This document shows, in pieces, positions 33,560 to 41,570 of a stretch of DNA of 64,000 nucleotides. Location of the stretch: contig AP018269.1 of the NCBI GenBank assembly GCA_003994795.1, positions 682,001 through 746,000 of the forward strand. Reading direction: 5' to 3'. This stretch comes from Cylindrospermum sp. NIES-4074 (GTDB lineage: Bacteria; Cyanobacteriota; Cyanobacteriia; Cyanobacteriales; Nostocaceae). The stretch's first letter is position 1. Every line of letters starts with the position of its first letter. Both the position numbers and the translations under genes were made by a program. The notes under the pieces are model-generated. The model worked only from the letters and a program-made list of their open reading frames with translations. It was not told the DNA's origin and ran no database searches.

Positions 33560-34009
33560 TTAAGCCTGCGCTGCAACACTGCGCGGCTCAACAACTATAA
33601 TCTCCGAAAACCGTTTAAAGTCATCAATATTAAACGTCAGTAGATGTGTAATATTGTGCGCTAACATAGCCGCAACTAAACGTGCATCATGCACCTGTTT
33701 TCCCATAACTTGGTATTTAATAACTAGAAATTCCCACTCAGCAAAAATTGCCGGGGTGTCAATTTTTAATATAAATATCTTTTTTATTTTCTCTGTTTCT
33801 TCTTCTGCTTGAGTGATAGATAAACCTAAACCATTTTTATCAATTGGTCTTGTAGCAACAGCCCAAAATTCAATTATATTTTGTGGAAAAATATATAAAA
33901 ATTCACCTTGTTTTTTGAGCGTAAAAATTGCCCTTTGAGTATCAAGGTGCATTGGACTATTCTTTTGTATCAAACGCAGTAAAATATTAGTATCTACCAG
34001 ATATTTCAT
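33560..34009 (-). CDS. PIN-domain toxin (VapC family)
   Basis: 149 residues. Catalytic acids: MKYLVDTNILLRLIQ (Asp6), FPQNIIEFWAV (Glu), KQVHDARLVAAML (Asp) and TFNIDDFKRF (Asp). This is a metal-dependent ribonuclease toxin. Its ATG overlaps the antitoxin stop by four bases, so the pair is translationally coupled and probably works as a unit. No damage is visible. Confidence 0.88.
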   Translation of the reverse strand: MKYLVDTNILLRLIQKNSPMHLDTQRAIFTLKKQGEFLYIFPQNIIEFWAVATRPIDKNGLGLSITQAEEETEKIKKIFILKIDTPAIFAEWEFLVIKYQVMGKQVHDARLVAAMLAHNITHLLTFNIDDFKRFSEIIVVEPRSVAAQA

Positions 34010-34284
34010 AACATTTCATCTTCTCTGGTATAAATACTATCTCGACTAATAGCTACATCTGAAAGTGGTGGTGCTAAAGCAAAAGCAGGACTATTGATTA
34101 AATTTGTTAGTGCAGTTTCCCACTCTTCTTGAGTTGCTACTTGAGAAAAAGATTGTTCCTCCTGAGTTGTCAAACTATCTTCAATCAAACATTCAAGATA
34201 AGCTTCTACTGACAAACCTTGTTTAGTAGCTTGGGCAATGAGACGAGCTTCTATTTCTGCTTTCAATTGTAACTGTATAGTCAT
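34006..34284 (-). CDS. Antitoxin of the PIN pair
   Basis: 92 residues. The N-terminus (MTIQLQLKAEIEARLIAQAT KQGLSVEAYLECLIEDSL) is a ribbon-helix-helix-like dimer motif. The C-terminal half is disordered and acidic, suited to wrapping the toxin. It overlaps the PIN toxin gene by four bases. The name is inferred from position and fold. Confidence 0.75.
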   Translation of the reverse strand: MTIQLQLKAEIEARLIAQATKQGLSVEAYLECLIEDSLTTQEEQSFSQVATQEEWETALTNLINSPAFALAPPLSDVAISRDSIYTREDEML

Positions 34285-34440
34285 TTGTTGTTTTATCCTG
34301 TTGGATTTAAGTTAACTAACATGAAACACCACATTTTATTACCTTTACATATAACAAGTATATAAGATCAAAGTTGGCGATCGCTCTTACAAATCCCAAA
34401 TCTCCAAAATGCGTTGGCGCAGCCTACCGTAGGTAATCGC

Positions 34441-34527
34441 CTCTTCTCTCCTTCCTCTGCGTTCTCTGCGCCTCTGCGGTATGCCTCCGGCACGCTACGC
34501 GAACGTTAAAAAAGATATAGCCACACC
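34441..34527. repeat. Dispersed composite repeat, copy B
   Basis: CTCTTCTCTCCTTCCTCTGC GTTCTCTGCGCCTCTGCGG, then TATGCCTCCGGCACGCTACG and GTTAAAAAAGATATAGCCAC. The second half is the same as copy A; the first half is the CTCTGCG-rich tract common upstream of such modules. Confidence 0.8.
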
Positions 34528-34580
34528 CCCGAAAAATGCGACACCTGCCATAATCCATGCTAACGCAGTAACATATTTAT

Positions 34581-34922
34581 CTAAGCACTAGCAAATTCAG
34601 TATATTTCCTCTCTTCAGGAGGGTGAAACGCTAAAACAATATCAAGATTAGAAATACCTAACTTCATTAACTCATTAGCTATTCCTTCCTCTGTCCAATC
34701 TTCTTCTATCTAAATTTTATTATTCTTAATTCTGATATTAACTTGGATATTATTTGTTCTTTTTTTACCATCCCAACCCAAAAAGCACCAAATATAATGA
34801 TGATTTTTATCATCAAAAACTAGACAACTTTCATCATTTAAATTTGTCGCGCCAGAAACCCAATTATGATATTCTGTGAGAACTTGTTTGATAGCTATTT
34901 GATATTGTTCTAGTTTATCCAT
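34581..34922 (-). pseudogene. xisI: xisI-type gene with in-frame TAG
   Basis: XisI family (first named as a factor controlling excision of the fdxN element in Anabaena). MDKLEQYQIAIKQVLTEYHN starts the family, and VFDDKNHHYIWCFLGWDGKK and NNIQVNIRIKNNKI are conserved. A TAG follows at 34710-34712 (codon 71) where the family has Trp (KIW). The same frame then continues [31 protein letters not shown] to a TAG at 34581, giving the normal length of 113 residues. One base change (TGG to TAG) therefore cuts it in half. Its start overlaps the reconstructed xisH stop by 13 bases. Confidence 0.88.
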
Positions 34923-35530
34923 TGTAATATCTCCTCTTTTTGTATATTAACTACAATCATCAAGATTTGATTTAATTGGACAATCTCTGTAATTGAATCT
35001 CTTATAAAAAAGGGCTCTTCATTACTTGTTATGCTAAATACGTCCATTAATCAGACTGAAACCCTTGCCGGATAAGAACAACAGTTGTTATTATTAAGTG
35101 TTTTGGACTTGGTTATAAAATTTAGTCTACAAAAACCTGTAAGCCTTGATTTTAAAGGCAAGTTCTAGATTTTCATTAAAAATTCAGCATAACACCTACT
35201 GAAGAGCCTAAAAAAGTTTTCGTATGTACTTTCTTTAATAGCTAAATAAATTGTATATTCTGGCTCTGTGAGGTTAATTAAATTACGATATAAAATATAT
35301 TGCCCTAAAGCTAGTTCAAAATCTCTCATGGGAGAAGGACTAAGAAAACTTTTGATTTCAACAACTATTTTTCGTCCGTTTTGTTCTGCTGCGATAGGTT
35401 TTTCTGCTGATAAATCAGCAAATAATTCAGCATCCTTGTACTTAATTTTATAAGGATCAGCAGTAATAGTCTAACCATCTTTAATTAAAGCGTTCTTAAC
35501 AGCATCATGGTAAATATCTTTTGCTGGCAT
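34910..35530 (-). pseudogene. xisH: xisH gene disrupted by a 196-bp element and an in-frame TAG
   Basis: XisH family (PD-(D/E)XK-like fold; partner of XisI). It begins MPAKDIYHDAVKNALIKDG at 35530. A TAG at 35471-35473 (codon 20) sits where the family has Trp, and the frame continues TITADPYKIKYKDAELFADL SAEKPIAAEQNGRKIVVEIK SFLSPSP... to YENFF. There a foreign 196-bp element (35013-35208) with an 8-bp target duplication interrupts the gene. Removing the element and one duplication joins YENFF to IRDSITEIVQLNQ... EEILQWIN and a TAG, 138 residues as expected. The gene is dead or, at best, reduced by two lesions. Confidence 0.9.
35013..35208 (-). mobile_element. Small non-autonomous element (MITE), copy 1
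   Basis: 196 bases with inverted ends: the minus-strand start GGCTCTTCAGTAGGTGTTAT and the plus-strand start GGCTCTTCATTACTTGTTAT. It is flanked by the perfect 8-base duplication TAAAAAAG (35005-35012 and 35209-35216). A full-length relative in the other orientation lies at 53312-53506. No coding capacity. GG-start ends and 8-bp duplications fit mobilisation by an ISL3-type transposase (inference). Confidence 0.93.
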
Positions 35531-35920
35531 CGTCTTCTTGATGATATTAATTAAGCACGAATGAATTAAGTTTAACAATACAATTATACTACCTAGCTAT
35601 GCGATCGCCGGGCGGGTACGCCATCGCACCTTCTCTTTCATCTCTCTGCGGCTAAGAAGGCGGGTTCCGCCTTAGCGGTATGCGTGAGACAAATAAAGAT
35701 ATAGCCACACAGCCGTAAAAGTGCGTGCGAGCGCACCCTATCTAGAATATTGCAACCTCAAATCTATGCCTAGCAAGGTTTTTCGGCTGTGTTATTGCTG
35801 AAAATATCACAAGGGGAACGTTAAAACCGGATGTATCAATGTCTCAACCATGATGGAACATCTGTCCACAGTTGCCTAAATTAGAGATAATGTTTCTATC
35901 ATCAGTCATTCTCAAAAGCC
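35531..35920. other. Intergenic stretch between xisH and the Uma2 gene
   Basis: 390 bases holding a GC-rich tract (GCGATCGCCGGGCGGGTACG), repeat copy C, and about 180 bases upstream of the Uma2 gene. No other gene or clear promoter was recognised. Confidence 0.5.
35630..35710. repeat. Dispersed composite repeat, copy C (shorter)
   Basis: CTTCTCTTTCATCTCTCTGC GGCTAAGAAGG, then TAGCGGTATGCGTGAGACAA and ATAAAGATATAGCCACAC. It shares the GATATAGCCACAC end with copies A and B but lacks the CCGGCACGCTACGCGAACG module. It lies upstream of xisH. Confidence 0.65.
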
Positions 35921-36541
35921 ATGACTCAAGCCTTACCCAAAGTAGTTACATTCGAGGAATTTGTCGATTGGCTACCTGAAAATTCCGGGGTACGTTACGA
36001 ATTACATAATGGCAATATTATTGAAATGGCACAACCAGTAGGGGATCACGAAGAAGTTAAAGGGTTTTTAACCATCAAGCTTAGTGCTGCGATTGACCGA
36101 TTAGACCTTCCCTATATTATTCCTAACCAAACTATAGTTAGACCTGATGGCAAAGATTCTGGTTATTTCCCAGATGTGTTAGTGCTAAACCGTGTAAATC
36201 TGGCAAACGAAGAATTATGGAAAAAACAATCAATTCTCAGTCATGGTGCATCAATACCTTTAGTGATTGAAATTGTATCAACTAACTGGCGCGACGATTA
36301 CCACTTGAAATATGCTGATTATGAGGAAATGGGTATCCCTGAATATTGGCTTGTAGACTATGCAGCATTGGGTGGACGTAATTTTATCGGCAATCCTAAA
36401 CAACCGACAATCTGTGTTTGTAACTTGGTTGATGGAGAATATCAGATAAGTAAGTTTCGAGACAATGACAAGATTATTTCCCAAACTTTTCCTGAATTAA
36501 ATCTCACCACAAATCAGATTTTTCAAGCTGGCGTGGTCTAG
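35921..36541 (+). CDS. Uma2 family putative nuclease
   Basis: 206 residues. It carries the Uma2 pattern of cyanobacteria: FEEFVDWLPENSGVRYELHN GNII, the core DGKDSGYFPDVLVLN and IPLVIEIVSTNWRDDYHLKY ADYEEMGIPEYWLVDY. The D...E-x-V core is a PD-(D/E)XK nuclease fold. Function is unproven; families are large and often next to mobile or defence genes. A close paralog lies at 54035 (same length and motif order) and a more distant one at 63054. Confidence 0.88.
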   Translation: MTQALPKVVTFEEFVDWLPENSGVRYELHNGNIIEMAQPVGDHEEVKGFLTIKLSAAIDRLDLPYIIPNQTIVRPDGKDSGYFPDVLVLNRVNLANEELWKKQSILSHGASIPLVIEIVSTNWRDDYHLKYADYEEMGIPEYWLVDYAALGGRNFIGNPKQPTICVCNLVDGEYQISKFRDNDKIISQTFPELNLTTNQIFQAGVV

Positions 36542-36599
36542 GTTTTAAGTCAAACAAAAATAACATATACTCTACTAGGGAATCAAACCTACATTAACA

Positions 36600-36826
36600 T
36601 TAAGATTCCTCTCTACTTTGCTTTTCCATAGTTTGTCTTACTACATCTACTTTTAATTCTAATGCCTCGGCAATTTGCTCCACATTCAAACCCAATTTCA
36701 AAAGACGAGGTATAGCTTCTAGCTTTGTTTCTTCCTGAACTTCTTGATAAAATCGAGTTTGTCACCATTCCGTTAATCCAAACATCGCTTCCAACTCTTG
36801 ACGGCATTCTTGTCAAGATTGACACA
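36600..36826 (-). pseudogene. Rpn-type nuclease remnant, C-terminal part
   Basis: Minus-strand frame with two TGA codons: QECRQELEAMFGLTEW, TGA, QTRFYQEVQEETKLEAIPRL LKLGLNVEQIAEALELKVDV VRQTMEKQS and TAA at 36600. The pattern (ELEAMFGL...RFYQEV, then LGLNVEQIAEALEL) is the C-terminal part of the Rpn-type nuclease family of cyanobacteria. The catalytic N-terminal part is missing. It lies directly downstream of the RelE pair. Confidence 0.7.
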
Positions 36827-36827
36827 T

Positions 36828-37112
36828 TTAATAAACTTCATCATGCGTCCCGATATCGAGCAGAACAATGACTTCATCATTCGTTATTGCATCCTCTTCA
36901 ATGGAGAAGACAACACGACAATCATAGCCGCAAGAACAGGACTGAAGACCATCGAGTTTACCGCTTAGTTTGTGAGTACCCAAGGTTGGGGCAAATACGT
37001 CTGCTTCCATTTGTTGAAGAGTTTCTTCAATGCGTTGCTGAAGTTCAGTATTTCGTTTCACAAACTTATGGAATGCTCGTTTGAATTTTGGAGTCAAAAC
37101 CAGCCGTCTCAT
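36828..37112 (-). CDS. RelE/YafQ-type mRNA interferase toxin
   Basis: 94 residues: MRRLVLTPKFKRAFHKFVKR followed by LQQRIEETLQQMEAD and PTLGTHKLSGKLDGLQSCSC GYDCRVVF, then DEVIVLLDIGTHDEVY. The HKLSG-K-DG-YDCRVVF-LDIGTHDEVY order is a RelE-type ribosome-dependent toxin fold; the final His-Asp-x-Val-Tyr carries residues of the catalytic site. The coding region overlaps the antitoxin by four bases. Confidence 0.85.
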   Translation of the reverse strand: MRRLVLTPKFKRAFHKFVKRNTELQQRIEETLQQMEADVFAPTLGTHKLSGKLDGLQSCSCGYDCRVVFSIEEDAITNDEVIVLLDIGTHDEVY

Positions 37113-37336
37113 ATCTCTGGCTCGTTTAAAGACTGACGTAATGTTGCAATGACATCTTGGGCTGACTGATGCCGAAATTTGCCTGTATGGAAATCAGCTA
37201 GGGTTTGTTGAGCATCGGCAGCTATTTCTGCACGACGATTTTCGTGGTGGCGGTTTTGTAGAATCTTGATCAGCATTTCTTGCTGTTCGTAGGAAAGTTG
37301 CAAAGCATTTTCCAGCACTTGATCGAGGGTAATCAT
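37109..37336 (-). CDS. Antitoxin of the RelE-type pair
   Basis: 75 residues: MITLDQVLENALQLSYEQQE MLIKIL is the helical N-terminus common to this antitoxin group, and AEIAADAQQTLADFHTGKFR HQSAQDVIATLRQSL is the toxin-binding half. It overlaps the toxin by four bases and lies directly downstream of a truncated DUF5615 gene, which suggests two modules fused by deletion. Confidence 0.75.
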   Translation of the reverse strand: MITLDQVLENALQLSYEQQEMLIKILQNRHHENRRAEIAADAQQTLADFHTGKFRHQSAQDVIATLRQSLNEPEI

Positions 37337-37351
37337 GATGAAATTAGAGTG

Positions 37352-37528
37352 TCAATTCTGAGTTAACAGCACACGCTCATTTTGTCTCGCGTAGTCTAAA
37401 ACGATTGCATCTGGGCGACTTCCTAAACCCGCTTCATTAACAGTGAGCAGGTCATGATTTGCGGCTCGAAGCAAATTAATTAGATATTTTGCTTGAGAAT
37501 CTTCATCAAGCAAAAGTCTTAGGCTCAA
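37352..37528 (-). pseudogene. Truncated DUF5615 PIN-like toxin
   Basis: TTG start at 37528 inside the end of the DUF433 gene. It reads MSLRLLLDEDSQAKYLINLL RAANHDLLTVNEAGLGSRPD, then AIVLDYARQNERVLLTQN and TGA at 37352-37354, 58 residues. DUF5615 toxins are about 110-120 residues and continue after LLTQN with an Asp-rich second half, which is missing. The first catalytic acids (DED) are present. Coupled to a DUF433 partner, as in normal DUF433/DUF5615 pairs. Loss of the second half should abolish activity. Confidence 0.82.
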
Positions 37529-37889
37529 AAGATTCTCCTTTTATTTCTAATCTATACCGCTCCTCGTCTGCTTCTAACTTCAACAGTTCTTGATGACTCT
37601 CACAGTAATTTATAACTTCGTAAATAGCAGCTAAAGGTAAATCCCAATTTTCTGCTACCTGCTCTAGTGACATTTCATTTGCAATCATATCTTGCCAAAT
37701 AGTTGAGGCAAGAAGTTTTCGTCCTTTAATATAAAGTTGGCGTCGCCAAGGGTGAGTGCGCGATACTAGATATTGCCAGTCTTCAATCTGTCCAATAGTT
37801 TGTAAGGATTTAACAAGGACATCTATGAGAGCAAGGCGATCGCGCACAGATAATTTGAATGCCTGCTCTTGAAGTTCTTGAAGTGACAT
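37506..37889 (-). CDS. DUF433 family antitoxin
   Basis: About 127 residues from the ATG at 37889 (MSLQELQEQAFKLSVRDRLA LIDVLVKSLQ); the in-frame codons upstream lack support. The DUF433 core follows: RQLYIKGRKLLASTIWQDMI ANEMSLEQVAENWDLPLAAI YEVINYCESHQELL. The initial helical part resembles addiction-module antitoxin heads. It overlaps the truncated DUF5615 gene by 23 bases. Together they were once a toxin-antitoxin pair. Confidence 0.8.
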   Translation of the reverse strand: MSLQELQEQAFKLSVRDRLALIDVLVKSLQTIGQIEDWQYLVSRTHPWRRQLYIKGRKLLASTIWQDMIANEMSLEQVAENWDLPLAAIYEVINYCESHQELLKLEADEERYRLEIKGESFEPKTFA

Positions 37890-38053
37890 GACAACACCTC
37901 TAACCAACGTTGATCCTCATTTTAGCAGCAGTGTTTTAACCATACGTCGTTTCAGCCTTTTCTATCCCTGGGTAATTTATCTTCAATGCCAAGGATTTAA
38001 CCGCAAAAATACGCAGATTAAAACCAACCCATAACACAACCCTACGGAATGGT

Positions 38054-38749
38054 CTACTCCAAACCTGCTTGATGTTCGCAGTGAAAACCTTTTTGCTCCC
38101 AAGCTGACATATCCACATCAACCAATTTTGTGACATTTGAGCATTGTGGCTGAATGAATTGGCTGAAACCCGCCCAAATTAAGCTGCGTGTTACATCTAG
38201 CCCTGTTTTTAGCCAATGCTCACTATTAGCAGGAATGCCTTGCTCCTGAACAATATCTGGTTCCACCCAAATGCCATGAGATCCCAAGAGAATCTGAGTC
38301 ATCCATTTAGCCCGTGGCAAGTGCGTTGGAGAGGTAATTAGTTTTACTTTATGTACTCCCCATGATTGCAGAATCGGCATTCCATAGTAGATATTTTCAA
38401 AGGTGGAATTGGCACATTTTTCTACAATAACTTTTTGTAACTCTGCTGCTTGCCGCTGAAAAATTAGCCAAATACAGGGGTCTGGGGAACCACTAGAAAT
38501 CAAAACAGGGGTTTGCGGGTATTGTTTTGCTTGTTGAGCGACATAAATTTCCCTACGGATACTGCCACCCATCACAAAAAAGGCATCTACACGCTGGGAA
38601 GAAGCAGAAACTAAGGTTATAGTGGTAAAAATCAGCCAAATGCCCAAGACACAAGACAAACCCCAACCTAAATTTCGTAACAATTCCCACAATTTTCTGA
38701 ATTTGCGCCTTACGGAAATTGATAAATTGATGGTAAATTTGCGTTTCAT
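38054..38749 (-). CDS. YdcF/SanA family (DUF218) membrane protein
   Basis: 231 residues. A basic head and one membrane anchor (LGWGLSCVLGIWLIFTTITL) precede the YdcF fold: VDAFFVMGGSIRREIYVAQQ AKQ, VLISSGSPDPC, STFENIYYGMPIL and KLITSPTHLPRAKWMTQILL. YdcF proteins are envelope-linked Rossmann-like proteins; one member binds S-adenosylmethionine and SanA affects envelope permeability. Exact role here unknown. It stands between the dying toxin-antitoxin stretch and the protease gene on the other strand. Confidence 0.8.
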   Translation of the reverse strand: MKRKFTINLSISVRRKFRKLWELLRNLGWGLSCVLGIWLIFTTITLVSASSQRVDAFFVMGGSIRREIYVAQQAKQYPQTPVLISSGSPDPCIWLIFQRQAAELQKVIVEKCANSTFENIYYGMPILQSWGVHKVKLITSPTHLPRAKWMTQILLGSHGIWVEPDIVQEQGIPANSEHWLKTGLDVTRSLIWAGFSQFIQPQCSNVTKLVDVDMSAWEQKGFHCEHQAGLE

Positions 38750-39060
38750 GACTTATGTAAGATAAGCTTAGTTGCCTATTGTTTATAAATACTGCATTTA
38801 AGTCGGCAAAGTGCTATCTTATAAAAGTAATTGAGGGTGTAAAGATGACGCTGTTTAAAGTGTCACATCATCAGATTAGCCTTCCGGAGAAGGTGAGAAA
38901 ACCGAGAAATGGATGTTAATAACCAAGGTAGTATTTTCAACATCATTTAAAGGGAAAATGATGAGGGGAGTATAGCTTAAATTGGGGTATAAAAACTTAA
39001 AAATCTCAGGAAAGTCTGATTGCTAAACTGTCAACAACACAATTATTCCAGCTGATATAC
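38750..39060. other. Divergent region between ydcF and the protease gene
   Basis: 311 bases containing the upstream regions of both genes. A short tract (CATCATCAGATTAGCCTTCC GGAG) near 38866 shows no secondary motif I recognise. No gene seen. Confidence 0.4.
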
Positions 39061-40398
39061 ATGAACCAATCTGCGAAACGTTACTCGCCGCTCCAAGTAG
39101 CCTTGATTGGTGGAGCGATCGCCACGACTGCTACCATATCCGTCTTTGGTACAGCTTGGACGCGCGGTGTTCGCGCTGCCCTACAAGATAGCCCGAAAGC
39201 GTTAGTTGACCAAGTATGGCAACTGGTGAATCGTGAATATGTAGATGGCAAATTTAATCAACAAGATTGGCAAGCAACTAGGCAAAGCCTGTTAAGTAAA
39301 GAGTATACCTCTAACGAACAAGCTTATGTAGCCATCCGCGAGGCTTTACAAAAGTTGGGTGATCCCTACACGCGGTTCATGGACCCTAAACAATATGAAG
39401 CCCTCACCAGCCAAACGTCTGGGGAAGTTTCTGGAATTGGCATTCGTATGGAATTGAATGACAAAACCAAGCGGCTGACTGTTGTTGAAGCTATAGAAAA
39501 TTCCCCAGCGCTGAAAGCTGGTATTAAAGCAGGTGATCAGATTCTGGCAATTGACGGTAAACCCACTCTCAAAATGAATGTGGATGATGCCTCTAAGCTG
39601 ATTCGCGGCAAAGCTGGCACTGGTGTTACCTTGCGGTTGGGACGGAACGGCAAGAATGATATTGATCTAAAGCTAACTAGGGCGACGATTGAAGTCCCCA
39701 CAGTACGTTATACCCTCAAGCAAGAAGGTAATCGCCGCGTTGGCTATATCCGGTTACGGGAGTTTAGTTCCCACGCCGCTGACCAAATGCGACGCGCCAT
39801 CCGCGATTTGAACGGTCAGAAAGTCGATTCTTATGTGCTGGATCTCCGGGGAAATCCCGGTGGCTTGTTGCAAGCAAGCATTGAAATTGCGCGGATGTGG
39901 TACGATAGCGGCGCTATTGTTAAGACTGTAGACCGTGTGGGTGCAAGCGAGGAAACTAGAGCTAATCGCACCGCTTTAACAAATCGTCCCTTAGCTGTGC
40001 TGGTGGATGGTAATTCTGCTAGCGCTAGCGAAATTCTCACTGGGGCACTGAAGGATAACAAGCGGGCGGTAGTTGTTGGTAGTCAAACCTTTGGTAAAGC
40101 TTTAGTGCAGTCTGTCCATGAACTAGCAGATGGTTCTGGTTTAGCTGTCACTATTGCTCATTATTATACGCCTATGGGGACGGATATTAACCATAAAGGG
40201 ATTACACCAGATATCAAGCTAGACTTGACAGATGCCCAGGAGCGGCAGTTGGCTTCTAATCCAGATTTAGTTGGGACTAAGAGTGATCCTCAATATGCTA
40301 GAGCGATCGCAGTTTTATCTAATAACAACTTTGCTCAACCCCCGATAAATCCAAGCTCTCAGCCTTTAAGCAGTCGCGCCGAAGACCTAAAATATTAG
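39061..40398 (+). CDS. C-terminal processing peptidase (S41, CtpA family)
   Basis: 445 residues. An N-terminal export or anchor segment (VALIGGAIATTATISVFGTA) is followed by the S41 N-terminal domain, a PDZ domain (about 105-190, GEVSGIGIRMELNDKTKRLT and VEAIENSPALKAGIKAGDQI LAIDG) and the peptidase domain with DLRGNPGGLL, the catalytic Ser321 in GNSASASEIL and the general-base Lys346 in TFGKALVQ. Cyanobacteria have several: CtpA matures the D1 protein of photosystem II by cutting its C-terminus, others have less clear substrates. I cannot tell which paralog this is by eye. Confidence 0.92.
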   Translation: MNQSAKRYSPLQVALIGGAIATTATISVFGTAWTRGVRAALQDSPKALVDQVWQLVNREYVDGKFNQQDWQATRQSLLSKEYTSNEQAYVAIREALQKLGDPYTRFMDPKQYEALTSQTSGEVSGIGIRMELNDKTKRLTVVEAIENSPALKAGIKAGDQILAIDGKPTLKMNVDDASKLIRGKAGTGVTLRLGRNGKNDIDLKLTRATIEVPTVRYTLKQEGNRRVGYIRLREFSSHAADQMRRAIRDLNGQKVDSYVLDLRGNPGGLLQASIEIARMWYDSGAIVKTVDRVGASEETRANRTALTNRPLAVLVDGNSASASEILTGALKDNKRAVVVGSQTFGKALVQSVHELADGSGLAVTIAHYYTPMGTDINHKGITPDIKLDLTDAQERQLASNPDLVGTKSDPQYARAIAVLSNNNFAQPPINPSSQPLSSRAEDLKY

Positions 40399-40443
40399 TC
40401 TAGACGGAATTTGTTTCTAAATTCTGATTTTGTGATTGATTTC

Positions 40444-40473
40444 ATCCCACCCCTAAAAAAGGTGGGATTTATT
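40444..40473 (+). terminator. Intrinsic terminator after the protease gene
   Basis: ATCCCACC and GGTGGGAT form an 8-bp perfect stem around CCTAAAAAA, followed by TTATTG. It lies 46 bases after the stop codon of the peptidase. Confidence 0.75.
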
Positions 40474-40569
40474 GTAGAAATATTGTCACAAAAACTGTCG
40501 CACCTCCATAATTTAGGTTGATGGATGAAGAATACTAGTGATTAATCCCAGATCCACACGCTCAAAATT

Positions 40570-41538
40570 ATGAATCATCAACCAATTGATGCAAACACTA
40601 CCCACAACTTCTTACCCAAGGTGTCGGTGGTTGTGCCTATTTATAATGGTGAGGCGGATTTACCTGATTTAATCAATTGTCTGGTGTCTCAAACTTACCC
40701 CAAAGACCGGGTAGAGTATTTGCTAGTGGACAATAATAGTAGCGATCGCACTCTCGCTATTTTGAAAGCCACTGCTGAAAATTGCCCCATCACAATTCAC
40801 CCCTTGAGCGAGAACCAGATTCAAAGCTCCTACGCTGCACGTAATACTGGGATTCGCGCTGCTGCGGGGGAAATTTTGGCTTTTACTGATGCTGATTGTC
40901 GTCCCCAACCACAATGGCTAAATACATTAATTCAGCCTTTTGTCAAGCCTGATTTGGTAATTGTCGCTGGGGAAATTGTGGCGTTACCAGGCACAACGCT
41001 GTTGGAAAAACACGCAGACCGGGAAGAGACTTTATCCCAAAAGCATACTTTGGCGAATAAGTTTTGTCCCTATGGTCAAACAGCTAATTTAGCAATTCGC
41101 CGCAGCGCTTTAGAAACAGTGGGTTTATTTCGTCCCTATCTGACTACTGGGGGTGATGCAGATATTTGTTGGCGGATTTTGGGGGCGAAAATTGGGAGTT
41201 GGGAATTTGCGCCAAATGCGATCGTTCAGCACCGTCACCGCACCACATTTAAGGAATTAGCCAGCCAATGGCGGCGTTATGGGCGCTCAAATCGCTATCT
41301 GCACGAACTGCATGGAGTGGAGTTAATGCGGGAGATTACACCTAAAGAATACGGCTATCGTCTAGTCAGGTGGTTATTGAAGGAAGTGCCGAGGGAAAGT
41401 GTCAAGGCGATCGCACTTCAAGCTAGTCTTGTAGACTTGTTAAATACTCCCATTGGGTTATTTACTGCTTATGCTCGCAGTCTTGGGCAACGGGATGCTA
41501 AGTTGCCAGAGAAAGCGAAGATAATTGACTGGCTTTAA
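40570..41538 (+). CDS. Glycosyltransferase family 2
   Basis: 322 residues. The GT-A fold has VSVVVPIYNGEADLPDLINC LVSQT, the nucleotide-sugar site VEYLLVDNNSSDRT and the DxD-like metal site AFTDADCRPQPQWL. Other family marks are YAARNTGIRAAAGE and a C-terminal acceptor region with GGDADICWRI. It likely adds a sugar to a lipid- or polysaccharide-bound acceptor at the cytoplasmic face of the membrane. No exporter or polymerase is adjacent, so the polymer cannot be named. Confidence 0.9.
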   Translation: MNHQPIDANTTHNFLPKVSVVVPIYNGEADLPDLINCLVSQTYPKDRVEYLLVDNNSSDRTLAILKATAENCPITIHPLSENQIQSSYAARNTGIRAAAGEILAFTDADCRPQPQWLNTLIQPFVKPDLVIVAGEIVALPGTTLLEKHADREETLSQKHTLANKFCPYGQTANLAIRRSALETVGLFRPYLTTGGDADICWRILGAKIGSWEFAPNAIVQHRHRTTFKELASQWRRYGRSNRYLHELHGVELMREITPKEYGYRLVRWLLKEVPRESVKAIALQASLVDLLNTPIGLFTAYARSLGQRDAKLPEKAKIIDWL

Positions 41539-41570
41539 CAATTTTGGATTAAGTGATTTAACTAGAAATT

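Noticed and set aside
33462-34922. fdxN-type excision element boundary
   Set aside because: xisH/xisI-type genes are numerous in filamentous cyanobacteria outside excision elements, and no XisF-type recombinase or nif gene is present.
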